Positions 9,625-18,960 of a stretch of 64,000 nucleotides of DNA are shown piece by piece. Positions within the stretch are counted from its first letter, which is position 1; every line of letters begins with the position of its first letter. The stretch is from Sphingomonas aerolata. Its GTDB lineage: Bacteria > Pseudomonadota > Alphaproteobacteria > Sphingomonadales > Sphingomonadaceae. A program made the translations under genes and the position numbers. The stretch is from the NCBI RefSeq assembly GCF_003046295.1, contig NZ_PZZN01000003.1, forward strand, positions 248,001-312,000, read 5' to 3'. The notes beneath the pieces were generated by a model. That model saw only the letters and a list, made by a program, of their open reading frames with translations. It had not been told where the DNA came from and ran no database searches.

Positions 9625-10065
9625 ATGACGGACATGCAGGGCCAGCGGGGCGACGACAGTGTCGTGAGCGATGCGCCGTCATCGGCGCGGCTGTTCGCGA
9701 CGCCGGCCGGGATCGCGCTCGGGTCGATCGAGGCGATCGCACCCGGCCAGTCGAGAGGCTATGTCGTGCAGATGCGCGCGGGGCGGTTCCACGGTTTTGC
9801 GGTTCGGCGCGGTGACGGGGTCGTCGGCTATGTCGACCGCTGCCCGCACGCCGGACTGCCACTGGCGCGCGCCCTCGACGACTATCTGAGCCCGAATGGC
9901 GACCTGATCGTCTGTGGGTGGCATTCCGCACTGTTCAGAATCGACGATGGCCGCTGCGTTGGCGGCCCCTGCGTGGGTCAAGCGCTTGCGGTCTGGCCGA
10001 TCACGGTCGTAGACGGCGTGATCACGACGCTCGGCGCGACGGCTGCGGTCCCTGACCCTCGCTGA
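9625..10065 (+). CDS. Rieske [2Fe-2S] domain protein
   Basis: This 146-residue protein carries the two halves of a Rieske cluster site, CPHAGLPL and CGWHSALF, each with one Cys and one His, so it should hold a [2Fe-2S] centre. There is no signal peptide or membrane anchor and no oxygenase catalytic domain. It therefore looks like a stand-alone cytoplasmic ferredoxin-like electron carrier. It starts 7 bases after hppD and probably shares its transcript; ivd follows after 68 bases. No oxygenase partner is encoded nearby, so its partner is unknown. A second ATG 9 bases inside is an alternative start. Confidence 0.85.
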   Translation: MTDMQGQRGDDSVVSDAPSSARLFATPAGIALGSIEAIAPGQSRGYVVQMRAGRFHGFAVRRGDGVVGYVDRCPHAGLPLARALDDYLSPNGDLIVCGWHSALFRIDDGRCVGGPCVGQALAVWPITVVDGVITTLGATAAVPDPR

Positions 10066-10133
10066 GCATCGGGCGAGAACGGTAAAGAGAACAGCCCGGC
10101 AAGCCACGGGAACAATACGGTAAGGAGAGTTTC

Positions 10134-11300
10134 GTGACGCCAGATTTCGACTTCGCGCTGGGCGAAGCCGCGGACATGATCCGCGACACGACGCAGCGTT
10201 TTGCGAAGGAGAAGATCGCTCCGCTGGCTGCGAAGATCGATGCGGACGACTGGTTTCCCCGCGAGCTCTGGCCGGCAATGGGCGAGCTGGGGCTTCACGG
10301 CATCACCGTCGAGGAAGAGTATGGCGGGCTCGGGCTCGGCTATCTCGAGCATGTCGTTGCGGTCGAGGAAGTATCGCGCGCATCGGCGTCGATCGGCTTG
10401 AGCTATGGCGCGCATTCCAACTTGTGCGTCAATCAGATCCGCCGCTGGGGCAATGCCGAGCAAAAGGCGAAATATCTGCCCAAGCTGGTGTCGGGCGAGC
10501 ATGTCGGAAGCCTCGCGATGTCCGAAGCCGGGGCGGGATCCGACGTCGTGTCGATGAAGCTGAAGGCGGTGAAGACCGAGAGCGGCTATGTCCTGAACGG
10601 CACCAAATTCTGGATCACAAACGCGGCCTATGCCGATACGCTCGTCGTCTATGCGAAGACGGGGGAGGGATCGAAAGGGATCACCGCCTTCCTGATCGAG
10701 AAGGACATGCCGGGTTTCGCGATCGGGCAGAAAATCGACAAGATGGGCATGCGGGGCTCCCCGACCGCCGAGCTCGTCTTCACCGATTGCCACGTGCCGT
10801 TCGACGCGGTGATGGGACCGGAGAATGGCGGCGTCGGCGTGCTGATGTCGGGCCTCGACTATGAGCGCGCGGTGCTCGCGGGCATTCAGCTCGGCATCAT
10901 GCAGGCCTGTCTCGACGTGGTCATCCCCTATGTCCGCGAACGCAGGCAGTTCGGGACCGCGATCGGCCAGTTCCAGCTGATCCAGGCGAAGGTCGCGGAC
11001 ATGTATGTCGCGCTGAGTTCCGCACGTGCCTATGTCTATGCCGTCGCGCGGTCGTGCGATGCGGGCAAGACGACGCGGTTCGACGCGGCGGGCGCGATCC
11101 TGCTGGCGAGCGAGAGCGCGGTGAAGGTCTCGCTGGAATCGATCCAGGCCCTGGGTGGCGCGGGGTATACCAAGGACTGGCCGGTCGAGCGCTTCATGCG
11201 CGACGCCAAGCTGCTCGACATCGGCGCGGGAACGAACGAGATCCGCCGGATGCTGATCGGACGCGAACTGATCGGTGCCGCGCCCAAGGTGATGCAATGA
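10134..11300 (+). CDS. ivd: Isovaleryl-CoA dehydrogenase
   Basis: It oxidises isovaleryl-CoA to 3-methylcrotonyl-CoA, the first committed step of leucine breakdown after transamination and decarboxylation, passing electrons to ETF. The 388 residues include [38 protein letters not shown] and the C-terminal [19 protein letters not shown], all typical of acyl-CoA dehydrogenases of the isovaleryl type. The catalytic base lies in the [13 protein letters not shown] region. Translation starts at GTG 10134 with ggagag upstream. It heads a run of co-directional genes (mccB, NTF2-like, mccA, maoC, citE-like). Confidence 0.93.
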   Translation: MTPDFDFALGEAADMIRDTTQRFAKEKIAPLAAKIDADDWFPRELWPAMGELGLHGITVEEEYGGLGLGYLEHVVAVEEVSRASASIGLSYGAHSNLCVNQIRRWGNAEQKAKYLPKLVSGEHVGSLAMSEAGAGSDVVSMKLKAVKTESGYVLNGTKFWITNAAYADTLVVYAKTGEGSKGITAFLIEKDMPGFAIGQKIDKMGMRGSPTAELVFTDCHVPFDAVMGPENGGVGVLMSGLDYERAVLAGIQLGIMQACLDVVIPYVRERRQFGTAIGQFQLIQAKVADMYVALSSARAYVYAVARSCDAGKTTRFDAAGAILLASESAVKVSLESIQALGGAGYTKDWPVERFMRDAKLLDIGAGTNEIRRMLIGRELIGAAPKVMQ

Positions 11301-11331
11301 GCGCGCGGCTTACATCGGGGCGGGGTGAGCG

Positions 11332-12933
11332 GTGAGCGGTCCCGTCCTCGATACGAAGCTGTCGGTCGACGCCGAGACGTTCCAGGCGAATGCAGCGCAC
11401 AACCGTGCACTCGCCCAGCGCCTGCGCGACGACGTTGCGCGCGTCGCGCTCGGCGGGGACGCCCGGTCGCGCGACCGGCACGTTGCGCGTGGCAAGCTGC
11501 TTCCGCGCGACCGGGTCGAGCGCTTGCTCGATCCGGGTTCGCCGTTCCTCGAGATCGGCCAGCTCGTCGCCAATGGGCTGTATGACGATGCGGTGCCCGG
11601 CGCGGGGGTGATTGCGGGGATCGGCCGCGTTGCCGGTCGGCAGTGCATGATCCTGTGCAACGATGCGACGGTGAAGGGGGGCACCTATTTCCCACTGACC
11701 GTCAAGAAACACCTGCGAGCGCAGGAAATCGCACAGGAAAATCGGCTGCCCTGCATCTATCTTGTTGATAGTGGTGGGGCAAATTTACCCCATCAGGCGG
11801 AGGTTTTTCCCGATCGCGAGCATTTCGGCCGGATCTTCTACAATCAGGCGCAGATGTCGGCGCTGGGCATCCCGCAGATCGCTTGCGTGATGGGAAGCTG
11901 CACTGCGGGCGGCGCCTATGTCCCGGCCATGTCCGACGAGACGATCATCGTCCGCGGGCAGGGCACGATCTTCCTTGCTGGGCCGCCGCTGGTCAAGGCG
12001 GCGACGGGCGAGGTGATTTCTGCGGAGGACCTAGGTGGTGCGGACACGCATGGGCGCAGGTCTGGCGTCGTCGATCATGTCGCGGAGTCGGACGACCACG
12101 CGCTGACGATCGTTCGCGACATCGTCTCGACCTTGCCGCCACAGGTCCCTGTCACGGTGAACCAGCAATCTGCGCGCCCTCCGAAATACGACGCCGAGGG
12201 GCTTTACGGTGTCGTGCCGTCCGACGTCCGCGCACCTTATGACGTACACGAAGTAATCGCACGGCTTATCGATGGCAGCGAATTCCATGCGTTCAAGGCG
12301 CTTTATGGTACTTCTCTGGTCTGCGGGTTCGCGCATATCCACGGGCTCCCCGTCGCGATCCTCGCCAACAACGGCGTTCTGTTCAGCGAAAGCGCACAGA
12401 AGGGCGCGCATTTCATCGAGCTCGCCTGCCAGCGCAAGGTACCGCTGCTGTTCCTCCAGAACATCTCGGGTTTCATGGTCGGCGGGAAGTATGAGGCGGA
12501 AGGCATTGCCAAACATGGTGCAAAGCTCGTGACGGCAGTCGCGACCGCGACCGTGCCGAAGATCACGGTGCTGATCGGCGGCAGTTTCGGCGCCGGCAAT
12601 TACGGCATGTGCGGACGCGCCTATTCGCCGCGCTTCCTGTTCAGCTGGCCGAACAGCCGGATCAGCGTGATGGGCGGCGAACAGGCGGCCTCGGTCCTCG
12701 CCACCGTTCACCGCGACGCGGACGACTGGACGGCGGAGGAGGCGGAAACGTTCAAGGCGCCGGTTCGTCAGAAATATGAGGACGAGGGGAATCCCTGGTA
12801 CGCGACCGCGCGGCTGTGGGACGACGGGATCATCGATCCCGCGCAGACCCGCGACGTTCTCGGCCTCGCGCTCGCCGCGACGCTCAACGCTCCCATCGCC
12901 GAACGCCCCGCGTTCGGTGTGTTCAGGATGTAA
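11332..12933 (+). CDS. mccB: 3-Methylcrotonyl-CoA carboxylase, carboxyltransferase (beta) subunit
   Basis: It transfers carboxyl from biotin to 3-methylcrotonyl-CoA, giving 3-methylglutaconyl-CoA. The 533 residues match the MccB/LiuB size. Diagnostic blocks are [36 protein letters not shown] and [20 protein letters not shown]. The GTG start at 11332 follows ivd by 31 bases and is preceded by ggggcggggtga. The biotin-carrying alpha subunit mccA lies one gene downstream. Related propionyl- or geranyl-CoA carboxylase beta subunits are the alternatives, but adjacency to ivd favours methylcrotonyl-CoA. Confidence 0.93.
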   Translation: MSGPVLDTKLSVDAETFQANAAHNRALAQRLRDDVARVALGGDARSRDRHVARGKLLPRDRVERLLDPGSPFLEIGQLVANGLYDDAVPGAGVIAGIGRVAGRQCMILCNDATVKGGTYFPLTVKKHLRAQEIAQENRLPCIYLVDSGGANLPHQAEVFPDREHFGRIFYNQAQMSALGIPQIACVMGSCTAGGAYVPAMSDETIIVRGQGTIFLAGPPLVKAATGEVISAEDLGGADTHGRRSGVVDHVAESDDHALTIVRDIVSTLPPQVPVTVNQQSARPPKYDAEGLYGVVPSDVRAPYDVHEVIARLIDGSEFHAFKALYGTSLVCGFAHIHGLPVAILANNGVLFSESAQKGAHFIELACQRKVPLLFLQNISGFMVGGKYEAEGIAKHGAKLVTAVATATVPKITVLIGGSFGAGNYGMCGRAYSPRFLFSWPNSRISVMGGEQAASVLATVHRDADDWTAEEAETFKAPVRQKYEDEGNPWYATARLWDDGIIDPAQTRDVLGLALAATLNAPIAERPAFGVFRM

Positions 12934-12937
12934 GCCG

Positions 12938-13423
12938 ATGATCCTGGTATCGTTCCTGCTGGCCGCGGGTCAGGTCACACCGGTCCAGCCGATCGTCAAA
13001 GGGACCGGCTTGCCGCCAGCCGTGGTGACGGAGAAGGCCGGCGTCATGGCGCCGATCGACGCGATGTTCGCCGCGTTGGCCGCCCGCGATGGCCAAGCCT
13101 TGCTCGCACAGGTGCGCCCCGAGGGTGGCGCTACGGCCGTGGAAGAAAAGGCCGACGGCGCGCGCAACATTCGCCGGACCGGCTGGTCCGACTTCGCCGC
13201 CGGTCTGAAGCCCGGACCGGAGCGATATGCGGAACGCCTGACGGATCCCGCCGTGGATATCGATGGCGATATCGCGATGGTATGGTCGCCCTATGTCTTC
13301 ACCATCGACGGCCGGGTCGCGTATTGCGGGACCGACCATTTCGACATGGTGCGCGACGCGGGCCGGTGGAAGATCCTCAACATCACTTGGTCTAAGCGGA
13401 CCACCGGATGCCCCGCGCAATGA
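12938..13423 (+). CDS. NTF2-like (SnoaL/DUF4440-type) small protein inside the leucine operon
   Basis: This 161-residue protein starts at ATG 12938, four bases after mccB, with a short hydrophobic N-terminus (MILVSFLLAAGQ) that may be a signal sequence. The rest fits the cone-shaped NTF2-like fold: an N-terminal helix around VMAPIDAMFAALAARDGQAL and C-terminal strands such as DGDIAMVWSPYVFTIDGR and HFDMVRDAGRWKILNITW. Catalytic residues are not evident, and such folds are often binding proteins or isomerases. Its stop overlaps the mccA start (ATGA), so it is locked into the carboxylase operon. Its function in the pathway is unknown. Confidence 0.8.
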   Translation: MILVSFLLAAGQVTPVQPIVKGTGLPPAVVTEKAGVMAPIDAMFAALAARDGQALLAQVRPEGGATAVEEKADGARNIRRTGWSDFAAGLKPGPERYAERLTDPAVDIDGDIAMVWSPYVFTIDGRVAYCGTDHFDMVRDAGRWKILNITWSKRTTGCPAQ

Positions 13424-15255
13424 TCGAATCACTGCTCATCGCCAATCGTGGCGAGATCGCCTGCCGCATCATCCGCACAGCTCGGGCGTTGGGAATCCGC
13501 ACGATCGCGGTCTATTCCGATGCCGATGCGGGCGCGCTGCATGTCCGGCACGCGGACGAGGCGGTGCATATCGGTGCGAGCCCGGCGCGCGAGAGCTATC
13601 TGGTCGGAGAGCAGATCATCGCCGCCGCGCTCGCCACCGGCGCTGAGGCTATTCATCCGGGGTACGGGTTCCTGTCCGAGAATGCGGACTTCGCGCAGGC
13701 CGTGCTTGATGCAGGGATCCTGTGGGTTGGCCCCGATCCCGACAGCATCCGCGCGATGGGGCTGAAGGATGCCGCGAAGCAGCGAATGATGGCGGCCGGG
13801 GTCCCGGTGACGCCAGGCTATCTGGGGGAAGACCAGTCGCCTGATAGGCTCCAGCGTGAGGCGGATGCCATCGGCTACCCGGTCCTGATCAAGGCCGTCG
13901 CCGGCGGCGGCGGCAAGGGTATGCGCCGCGTCGACGCGTCCGCCGACTTTGCCGACGCGCTCGCTTCGTGCCAGCGCGAAGCTTCCGCATCCTTCGGCAA
14001 TACCGACGTGCTGATCGAGAAATATATCCTCTCGCCGCGGCATATCGAGGTGCAGGTGTTCGGCGATCGTCAGGGCAACGTCGTCCATCTGTTCGAACGC
14101 GACTGTTCGTTGCAGCGCCGGCATCAAAAGGTGATCGAGGAGGCCCCGTCGCCCGGCATGGATGATGCGACGCGCGCGGCGATCTGCGCGGCGGCGGTGC
14201 GCGCGGCACAGGCCGTGAACTATGTCGGCGCGGGTACGATCGAGTTCATCGCCGATGCGAGCGAAGGCCTGCGCGCCGATCGGATCTGGTTCATGGAAAT
14301 GAACACCCGGTTGCAGGTCGAGCATCCCGTCACCGAGGAAATCACCGGACAGGACCTTGTCGAGTGGCAGCTGCGGATTGCCAGCGGCGAGGCGTTGCCG
14401 CTGCAGCAGCATGATCTTGCGATCCGCGGCTGGGCGATCGAGGCGCGGCTTTATGCGGAGGATCCCGCCAAGGGTTTCCTGCCGTCGATCGGGCGGCTCG
14501 AGGCGTTCGATCTGGGTGATGCGGCGCGGGTCGATACGGGCGTCGAACAGGGGGCAGACATATCGCCCTATTATGACCCGATGATCGCCAAGGTGATTGC
14601 CTGGGGCGACACGCGTGAAGCCGCGCGCGAGACGTTGGCGGAGGCGCTGGACAAGGCGGTCGTCTGGCCGGTCCGGTCGAATGCGGGCTTTCTCGTCCAG
14701 GCGCTCGACCATCCGGAATTTGTCGCGGGAACGCTCGATACCGGGCTGATCGCCCGCGAAGGTGCGGCGCTGATGCCCCCGGTGCAGCCTAGCGAGGAAG
14801 CGCTGATCGAGGCCGCGCGCGCGCTCGTGCGCGTCGAACCGATGGCGGGCTTTCGCCTCAACGCGGGACCTTTGAAGACGGCGCGGTTCCTGCTCGACGA
14901 CGACACCGTGACGATCGATCTCGACGGTCGCGGCGTTCATGAACCGGTCGATGCCGCCCTCGTTTCCGATGCCGGGCAGACCTGGCAGTTGCGGCCCTGG
15001 CGTGCGTCTGGCGCGGCGATGGGGGCGGCAGCGGATGGCGCGATCTTGTCACCGATGCCGGGACGGATCATCGCGGTCGACGTGGCGGCCGGGGACCGTG
15101 TCGCAAAGGGGCAGAAGCTCGTGACGCTGGAGGCGATGAAGATGGAGCATTCGCTCGTCGCGCCGTTCGACGGGACGGTTGCCGAACTGACCGCCATCGA
15201 AGGCGGGCAGGTGAGCGATGGCATGGTGCTCGCGCGTATCGAGAAGGATGACTGA
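13420..15255 (+). CDS. mccA: 3-Methylcrotonyl-CoA carboxylase, biotin carboxylase/carrier (alpha) subunit
   Basis: It carboxylates its own biotin with ATP and bicarbonate for MccB. The order is biotin-carboxylase N-domain (LLIANRGEIACRIIRTAR), ATP-grasp (KAVAGGGGKGMRRV, then FERDCSLQRRHQKVIEEAPS and MEMNTRLQVEHPVTEE), a linker, and a C-terminal biotinyl domain with the lysine motif EAMKMEHSLVAP. The total is about 611 residues. ATG 13420 overlaps the preceding stop (ATGA) and begins MIESLLIANRGE; an ATG 12 bases earlier is possible. It is followed by maoC with a TGATG overlap. Confidence 0.94.
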   Translation: MIESLLIANRGEIACRIIRTARALGIRTIAVYSDADAGALHVRHADEAVHIGASPARESYLVGEQIIAAALATGAEAIHPGYGFLSENADFAQAVLDAGILWVGPDPDSIRAMGLKDAAKQRMMAAGVPVTPGYLGEDQSPDRLQREADAIGYPVLIKAVAGGGGKGMRRVDASADFADALASCQREASASFGNTDVLIEKYILSPRHIEVQVFGDRQGNVVHLFERDCSLQRRHQKVIEEAPSPGMDDATRAAICAAAVRAAQAVNYVGAGTIEFIADASEGLRADRIWFMEMNTRLQVEHPVTEEITGQDLVEWQLRIASGEALPLQQHDLAIRGWAIEARLYAEDPAKGFLPSIGRLEAFDLGDAARVDTGVEQGADISPYYDPMIAKVIAWGDTREAARETLAEALDKAVVWPVRSNAGFLVQALDHPEFVAGTLDTGLIAREGAALMPPVQPSEEALIEAARALVRVEPMAGFRLNAGPLKTARFLLDDDTVTIDLDGRGVHEPVDAALVSDAGQTWQLRPWRASGAAMGAAADGAILSPMPGRIIAVDVAAGDRVAKGQKLVTLEAMKMEHSLVAPFDGTVAELTAIEGGQVSDGMVLARIEKDD

Positions 15256-15707
15256 TGGCCGGCCGCTATTTCGACCAATGGGCAGTCGGCGACCGGATCG
15301 TCCATGAAATCCGCCGCACCGTCACGGAGACCGACAACCTCCTGTTTTCGACGATGACGCACAACCCGCAGCCGCTGCACCTCGATGCCGAAGCGGCGAA
15401 GGCGAGCGAATTCGGCCAGATCCTCGTCAACGGCACCTTCACCTTCGCGCTGATGGTCGGCCTGTCGGTTGGCGACACGACGCTCGGGACGCTCGTCGCC
15501 AATCTCGGTTACGACAAGCTCGTGCATCCGAAACCCGTCTTCATCGGCGACACGATGCGCGCCGAGACCGAGATTGCCGAGCTCAAACCCAGCAGGTCGC
15601 GCCCGAACGCCGGGATCGTCACATTCATGCATCAGCTGATCAACCAGCGTGATGAGATCGTCTGTCAGTGCCTCCGCTCGGCACTGCAGCTGCGGACGCC
15701 GGCATGA
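15255..15707 (+). CDS. MaoC-family acyl-CoA hydratase
   Basis: This single hot-dog-fold protein of 150 residues has a hydratase motif that reads MTHNPQPLHLD. Compared with the D-x-N-P-x-H motif of R-specific enoyl-CoA hydratases, the histidine is kept, while the aspartate position reads as asparagine and the asparagine as glutamine. I associate this pattern with mesaconyl/itaconyl-CoA-type MaoC proteins. It overlaps mccA (TGATG) and the citE-like gene (ATGA), so the three are coupled. The most direct inference is hydration of 3-methylglutaconyl-CoA in leucine breakdown. Hydration of mesaconyl- or itaconyl-CoA before citramalyl-CoA cleavage is the alternative. Confidence 0.88.
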   Translation: MAGRYFDQWAVGDRIVHEIRRTVTETDNLLFSTMTHNPQPLHLDAEAAKASEFGQILVNGTFTFALMVGLSVGDTTLGTLVANLGYDKLVHPKPVFIGDTMRAETEIAELKPSRSRPNAGIVTFMHQLINQRDEIVCQCLRSALQLRTPA

Positions 15708-16528
15708 GGTTGCGCTCGCTGCTGTTCGTGCCCGCAGACCGGCCTGAGCGTTTTGCGAAGGCCGCAGCGAGCGGGGCCGATGCCATCATCCTCGATCTGG
15801 AGGACTCGGTCGCGCTGTCCCGCAAGGCTGTTGCCCGCGAGGCGGTCCGGGCCGCGTTGCAGGACCGCGCCGACGTCGTGCGGATGGTGCGGATCAATCC
15901 CGTCGACTCGGGGTGGCTGGATGACGATCTCGCTGCCGCGAGGGGGGCCGATGCGATCATGCTGCCCAAGGCGACCGGGCCTGCGACCGTCGTCGCGCTG
16001 GTCGAGGCTTATGGCGATGACTGCCCGCCGATCCTGCCGATCGCTACCGAAGTGCCCGCCGCGATCTTCACACTGGGCGAATATGTGCGGGTCAAGGACC
16101 GGTTATGTGGCCTGACCTGGGGCGCCGAAGACCTGCCCGCGGCGATCGGCGCGGCGACCAGTCGGGAGGACGACGGATCCTATACCGAACCCTATAAGCT
16201 CGTACGATCGCTGCTGCTGTTCGGCGCGCAGGCGGCGGACGTCGCGGCGATCGAGACGGTCTATCCCGCAATCGCGGACATTGACGGGCTGGCAGCCTAT
16301 GCCGCGCGCGGCAGCCGTGACGGCTTTACCGGCATGATGGCGATTCATCCGTCGCAGGTCGCCACGATCAACGCCGCGTTCACGCCGGATGCGGCGACCG
16401 TTGCACATGCGCACGCCGTCGTCGCTGCGTTTGCAGCGGCTCCCGAGGCGGGCGCGCTGCAGCTTGATGGGCGGATGATCGATGCGCCGCACTTACGTCA
16501 GGCGCGGGCGATCCTCGCGCGACTCTAG
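15704..16528 (+). CDS. CitE-like CoA-ester lyase (HpcH/HpaI aldolase family)
   Basis: The 274-residue TIM-barrel protein has LLFVPADRPERFAKAAASGA, DAIILDLEDSVAL, MLPKATGP, TEVPAAIFTLGEYV, TWGAEDLPAAIGA and GMMAIHPSQVATINAAF, the block pattern of CitE-like malyl/citramalyl-CoA lyases. The Glu and Asp of the LDLEDSV and WGAEDL blocks are the expected Mg2+/substrate ligands. ATG 15704 overlaps the maoC stop (ATGA). No citD or citF is present, so it is not citrate lyase. In this operon it may cleave HMG-CoA or citramalyl-CoA to acetyl-CoA plus an oxo-acid. The substrate is not decided by sequence. Confidence 0.88.
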   Translation: MRLRSLLFVPADRPERFAKAAASGADAIILDLEDSVALSRKAVAREAVRAALQDRADVVRMVRINPVDSGWLDDDLAAARGADAIMLPKATGPATVVALVEAYGDDCPPILPIATEVPAAIFTLGEYVRVKDRLCGLTWGAEDLPAAIGAATSREDDGSYTEPYKLVRSLLLFGAQAADVAAIETVYPAIADIDGLAAYAARGSRDGFTGMMAIHPSQVATINAAFTPDAATVAHAHAVVAAFAAAPEAGALQLDGRMIDAPHLRQARAILARL

Positions 16529-16599
16529 GCCCATTGGCGGCAGGAATTTTCTGCGCTACCGTCGCCCTGCGAAACCGGTGAAGGCCGGGGTCGCAGATC

Positions 16600-16807
16600 G
16601 CGTCGGTGCCCCTCGGGGCTTCAAAGGGAATGCGGTGCGGGAGGCGGTCCTCCTCATGCCGCGGCTGTCCCTGCAACTGTAAGCGGTGAGTGCGGTGCGC
16701 ATGTCCCTTCATCATGGGGGGGCGACCACTAGGCCTGAGCGTAAGCGCAGGGCTCGGGAAGGTCGCGTACCGGGCGTCGACCCGCGAGCCAGGAGACCTG
16801 CCGGCGC
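16600..16807 (+). promoter_or_regulatory. Cobalamin riboswitch upstream of btuB
   Basis: The leader shows the AdoCbl aptamer landmarks in order: ctcggggcttcaaagggaa, the core ccctgcaactgtaagcgg, and the B12 box gagccaggagacctgcc ending at 16802. A closing helix pairs 16600-16606 (gcgtcgg) with 16801-16807 (ccggcgc). It should lower expression of btuB-cobO when cobalamin is plentiful. The preceding 70 bases after the citE-like stop hold nothing I can name. Confidence 0.93.
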
Positions 16808-17001
16808 TCGGTCGCTCTTGCCATGGTCCAGGGGATGACCGCGGCACGGTACTCCGTCTGAGCGACGAACCATGCGGCGGGGGCCGCATCGGTGCGCGTG
16901 GCGGGTGCGGTTCGGCGTACACCCCAAGCGTTGCGCCGGCTGTCCGTATCATCGGACGGCAGGCCCCGGCCGGTCGCTCGTGACGCCGGGGGTATCGTTT
17001 C
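16808..17001 (+). promoter_or_regulatory. btuB leader: candidate riboswitch expression platform
   Basis: This 194-base leader between the aptamer and btuB contains a hairpin at 16939-16946/16953-16960 (gctgtccg, cggacggc, one G-U pair). A 7-base complement joins ccccggc at 16964-16970 to gccgggg at 16985-16991. The second arm covers the likely ribosome site (ggggg at 16988-16992, 9 bases before the ATG), so ligand could switch translation by hiding it. No oligo-U tract follows, which argues against a simple terminator. Confidence 0.5.
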
Positions 17002-18960
17002 ATGACCAGAATTTTCGTTTCGCTTGCGGCGCTCGCGACCGCCACGGCCTTTGCATCGCCGGCCGCGGCCGAGCCTGATCCGGTTACTGCGGCGACGGGC
17101 GAGGCGGCAGGGGGCGCCGCCGAGCTGGTGGTTACCGCATCGCGATCGGGGGATGCGGTTCCCGCCGATCAGCTCGGGGCGTCGGTGACGGTGCTCGACG
17201 CCGCGACGCTCGACCAGCGGCAGACCCGGATCGCGTCCGACGTGCTGCGCGACGTCCCGGGACTGGCGGTAAGCCGGACCGGCGCGGTCGGGGGGACGAC
17301 GCAGGTCCGGATCCGCGGGTCGGAGGGCAATCACGTGCTCGTGCTGATCGACGGGATCGAAGTGTCCGATCCCTATCAGGGCGAATATGATTTCGGCACG
17401 CTGATTGCCGACGAGGCGGCACGGGTCGAGGTGCTGCGCGGCCAGCAATCGGCGCTGTACGGGTCCGACGCGATCGGCGGCGTCATCCAGTATCTCACGC
17501 TCAGCGGCGCGGAGGCCCCGGGCGTATCACTGCGGGCCGAAGGGGGATCGTTCGGCACGTTTTCGGGAGGCGCCCGGGTCGCGGGCGTAGCGGGCAATCT
17601 CGATTACGCGCTGTCGAGCTCGACCTACCTCACCGACGGCACGCCGACCGCGCGGGGCGGATCGCGCGACATCGGCGCGAAGAGCGTCGGCGCGACGGGC
17701 AAGCTCAGCTGGTCGCCCACCGACACGCTGAAGGTCACGGGCGTCGGGCGCTACAGCTATACCGATGCCGACAGCAACGACACGGCATTGAGCGGCCCGC
17801 AGTTCGGCACGATCGTCGATACGCCAGGCGCGCGCAGCACGGTCGAGGCCTATTACGGGCTCGTCCGGGCCGAGTTGGCGCTGGCGGATGGCCGCTGGAC
17901 GAATGCGCTCAGCGGCCAGTTTGCCGATACGACACGCCGGGCGCTGGTCGACGATGCCTTGAGCTTTGGCAACAAGGGACGGCGGTACAAGGGATCGTTC
18001 GAAAGCGCGTTCCGGTTCGGGACCGATCGCATCCGGCATCGGCTGACCGCCGCGGTCGATGTCGAGCGCGAGCAGTTCCAGACGCTTAGCGCGGCTCCTT
18101 CGGAGTTCGTCTTTACGGGACGGCGGCATACCGACAATGTCGGGCTCGTTGGCCAGTATGACGTCGTGATCGACGATGCGCTCGCGATCGGCGGATCGGT
18201 GCGACGTGACGAGAATAATCGGTTCGATGACACCACCACCTATCGCGCGCAGGCGAGCTATCGCTTTGCGACCGGAACGCGGGTGCGCGGCGCCTACGGG
18301 ACGGGCGTGAAGAATCCCGGCTATTTCGATCTCTTCGGTTATTCCGACGGTCGCTATATCGGCAACCCGAATCTCAAGCCGGAAAAGTCAAAGGGTTGGG
18401 AAGCCGGGGTCGAACAGGTTTTCGGGGGGGATCGTGCGACGATCGGCGCGACCTATTTCGACAGTCGCCTGACGAACGAGATCTTCACCACCTATCCCGC
18501 CCCCGATTTCGTCGCGACGCCCGGTAACCGCGATACGCGATCGATGCAGCACGGCGTCGAAGTGTTCGCCACCGCCCGGCCGATCGCGCAGCTGCGCTTC
18601 GACCTCGCCTATACCTATCTTAAGGCGCGCGAGGACGGGGGCGTGGAGATCCGGCGCCCCAACCATATCGGCAGCGTCAACATGACCGCGTTCAGCCGCG
18701 ACGAGCGCGCCTCGGCGACCCTCACCGTGCGGTATAACGGCCGGCAGCAGGACGACGCCTATACCGATCCAAGCTATGTCCCGGTCCGCGTCTCGCTCCA
18801 GGAATATGTCCTCGTCAACCTGAACGCGGCGTACAAGCTGACGCCCGGGCTGTCGGTTTTCGGTCGGGTCGAAAACCTGTTCGACGAGCGGTACGAGGAG
18901 GTGTTCAGCTATGTCGGTCAGGGTCGCGGCGCCTATGCCGGCGTGAAGGCAGCATTCTGA
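17002..18960 (+). CDS. btuB: TonB-dependent vitamin B12 receptor BtuB
   Basis: This is an outer-membrane cobalamin/corrinoid transporter of 652 residues. A signal peptide ends near ATAFASPAAAEP, followed by a TonB-box-like ELVVTASR. The plug domain includes DVPGLAVSRTGAVGGTTQVR, HVLVLIDGIEVSDPYQGEYD and ALYGSDAIGGVI. The barrel follows, and the chain ends in Phe (GVKAAF), the usual outer-membrane sorting end. It lies directly downstream of a cobalamin riboswitch and overlaps cobO by one base (TGATG). Corrinoid rather than siderophore specificity is set by this context. Confidence 0.95.
   Translation: MTRIFVSLAALATATAFASPAAAEPDPVTAATGEAAGGAAELVVTASRSGDAVPADQLGASVTVLDAATLDQRQTRIASDVLRDVPGLAVSRTGAVGGTTQVRIRGSEGNHVLVLIDGIEVSDPYQGEYDFGTLIADEAARVEVLRGQQSALYGSDAIGGVIQYLTLSGAEAPGVSLRAEGGSFGTFSGGARVAGVAGNLDYALSSSTYLTDGTPTARGGSRDIGAKSVGATGKLSWSPTDTLKVTGVGRYSYTDADSNDTALSGPQFGTIVDTPGARSTVEAYYGLVRAELALADGRWTNALSGQFADTTRRALVDDALSFGNKGRRYKGSFESAFRFGTDRIRHRLTAAVDVEREQFQTLSAAPSEFVFTGRRHTDNVGLVGQYDVVIDDALAIGGSVRRDENNRFDDTTTYRAQASYRFATGTRVRGAYGTGVKNPGYFDLFGYSDGRYIGNPNLKPEKSKGWEAGVEQVFGGDRATIGATYFDSRLTNEIFTTYPAPDFVATPGNRDTRSMQHGVEVFATARPIAQLRFDLAYTYLKAREDGGVEIRRPNHIGSVNMTAFSRDERASATLTVRYNGRQQDDAYTDPSYVPVRVSLQEYVLVNLNAAYKLTPGLSVFGRVENLFDERYEEVFSYVGQGRGAYAGVKAAF

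Noticed and set aside
15704..16528. Citrate lyase beta subunit in a citrate fermentation operon
   Set aside because: No citC, citD, citF or citG is present; the neighbours are acyl-CoA enzymes.
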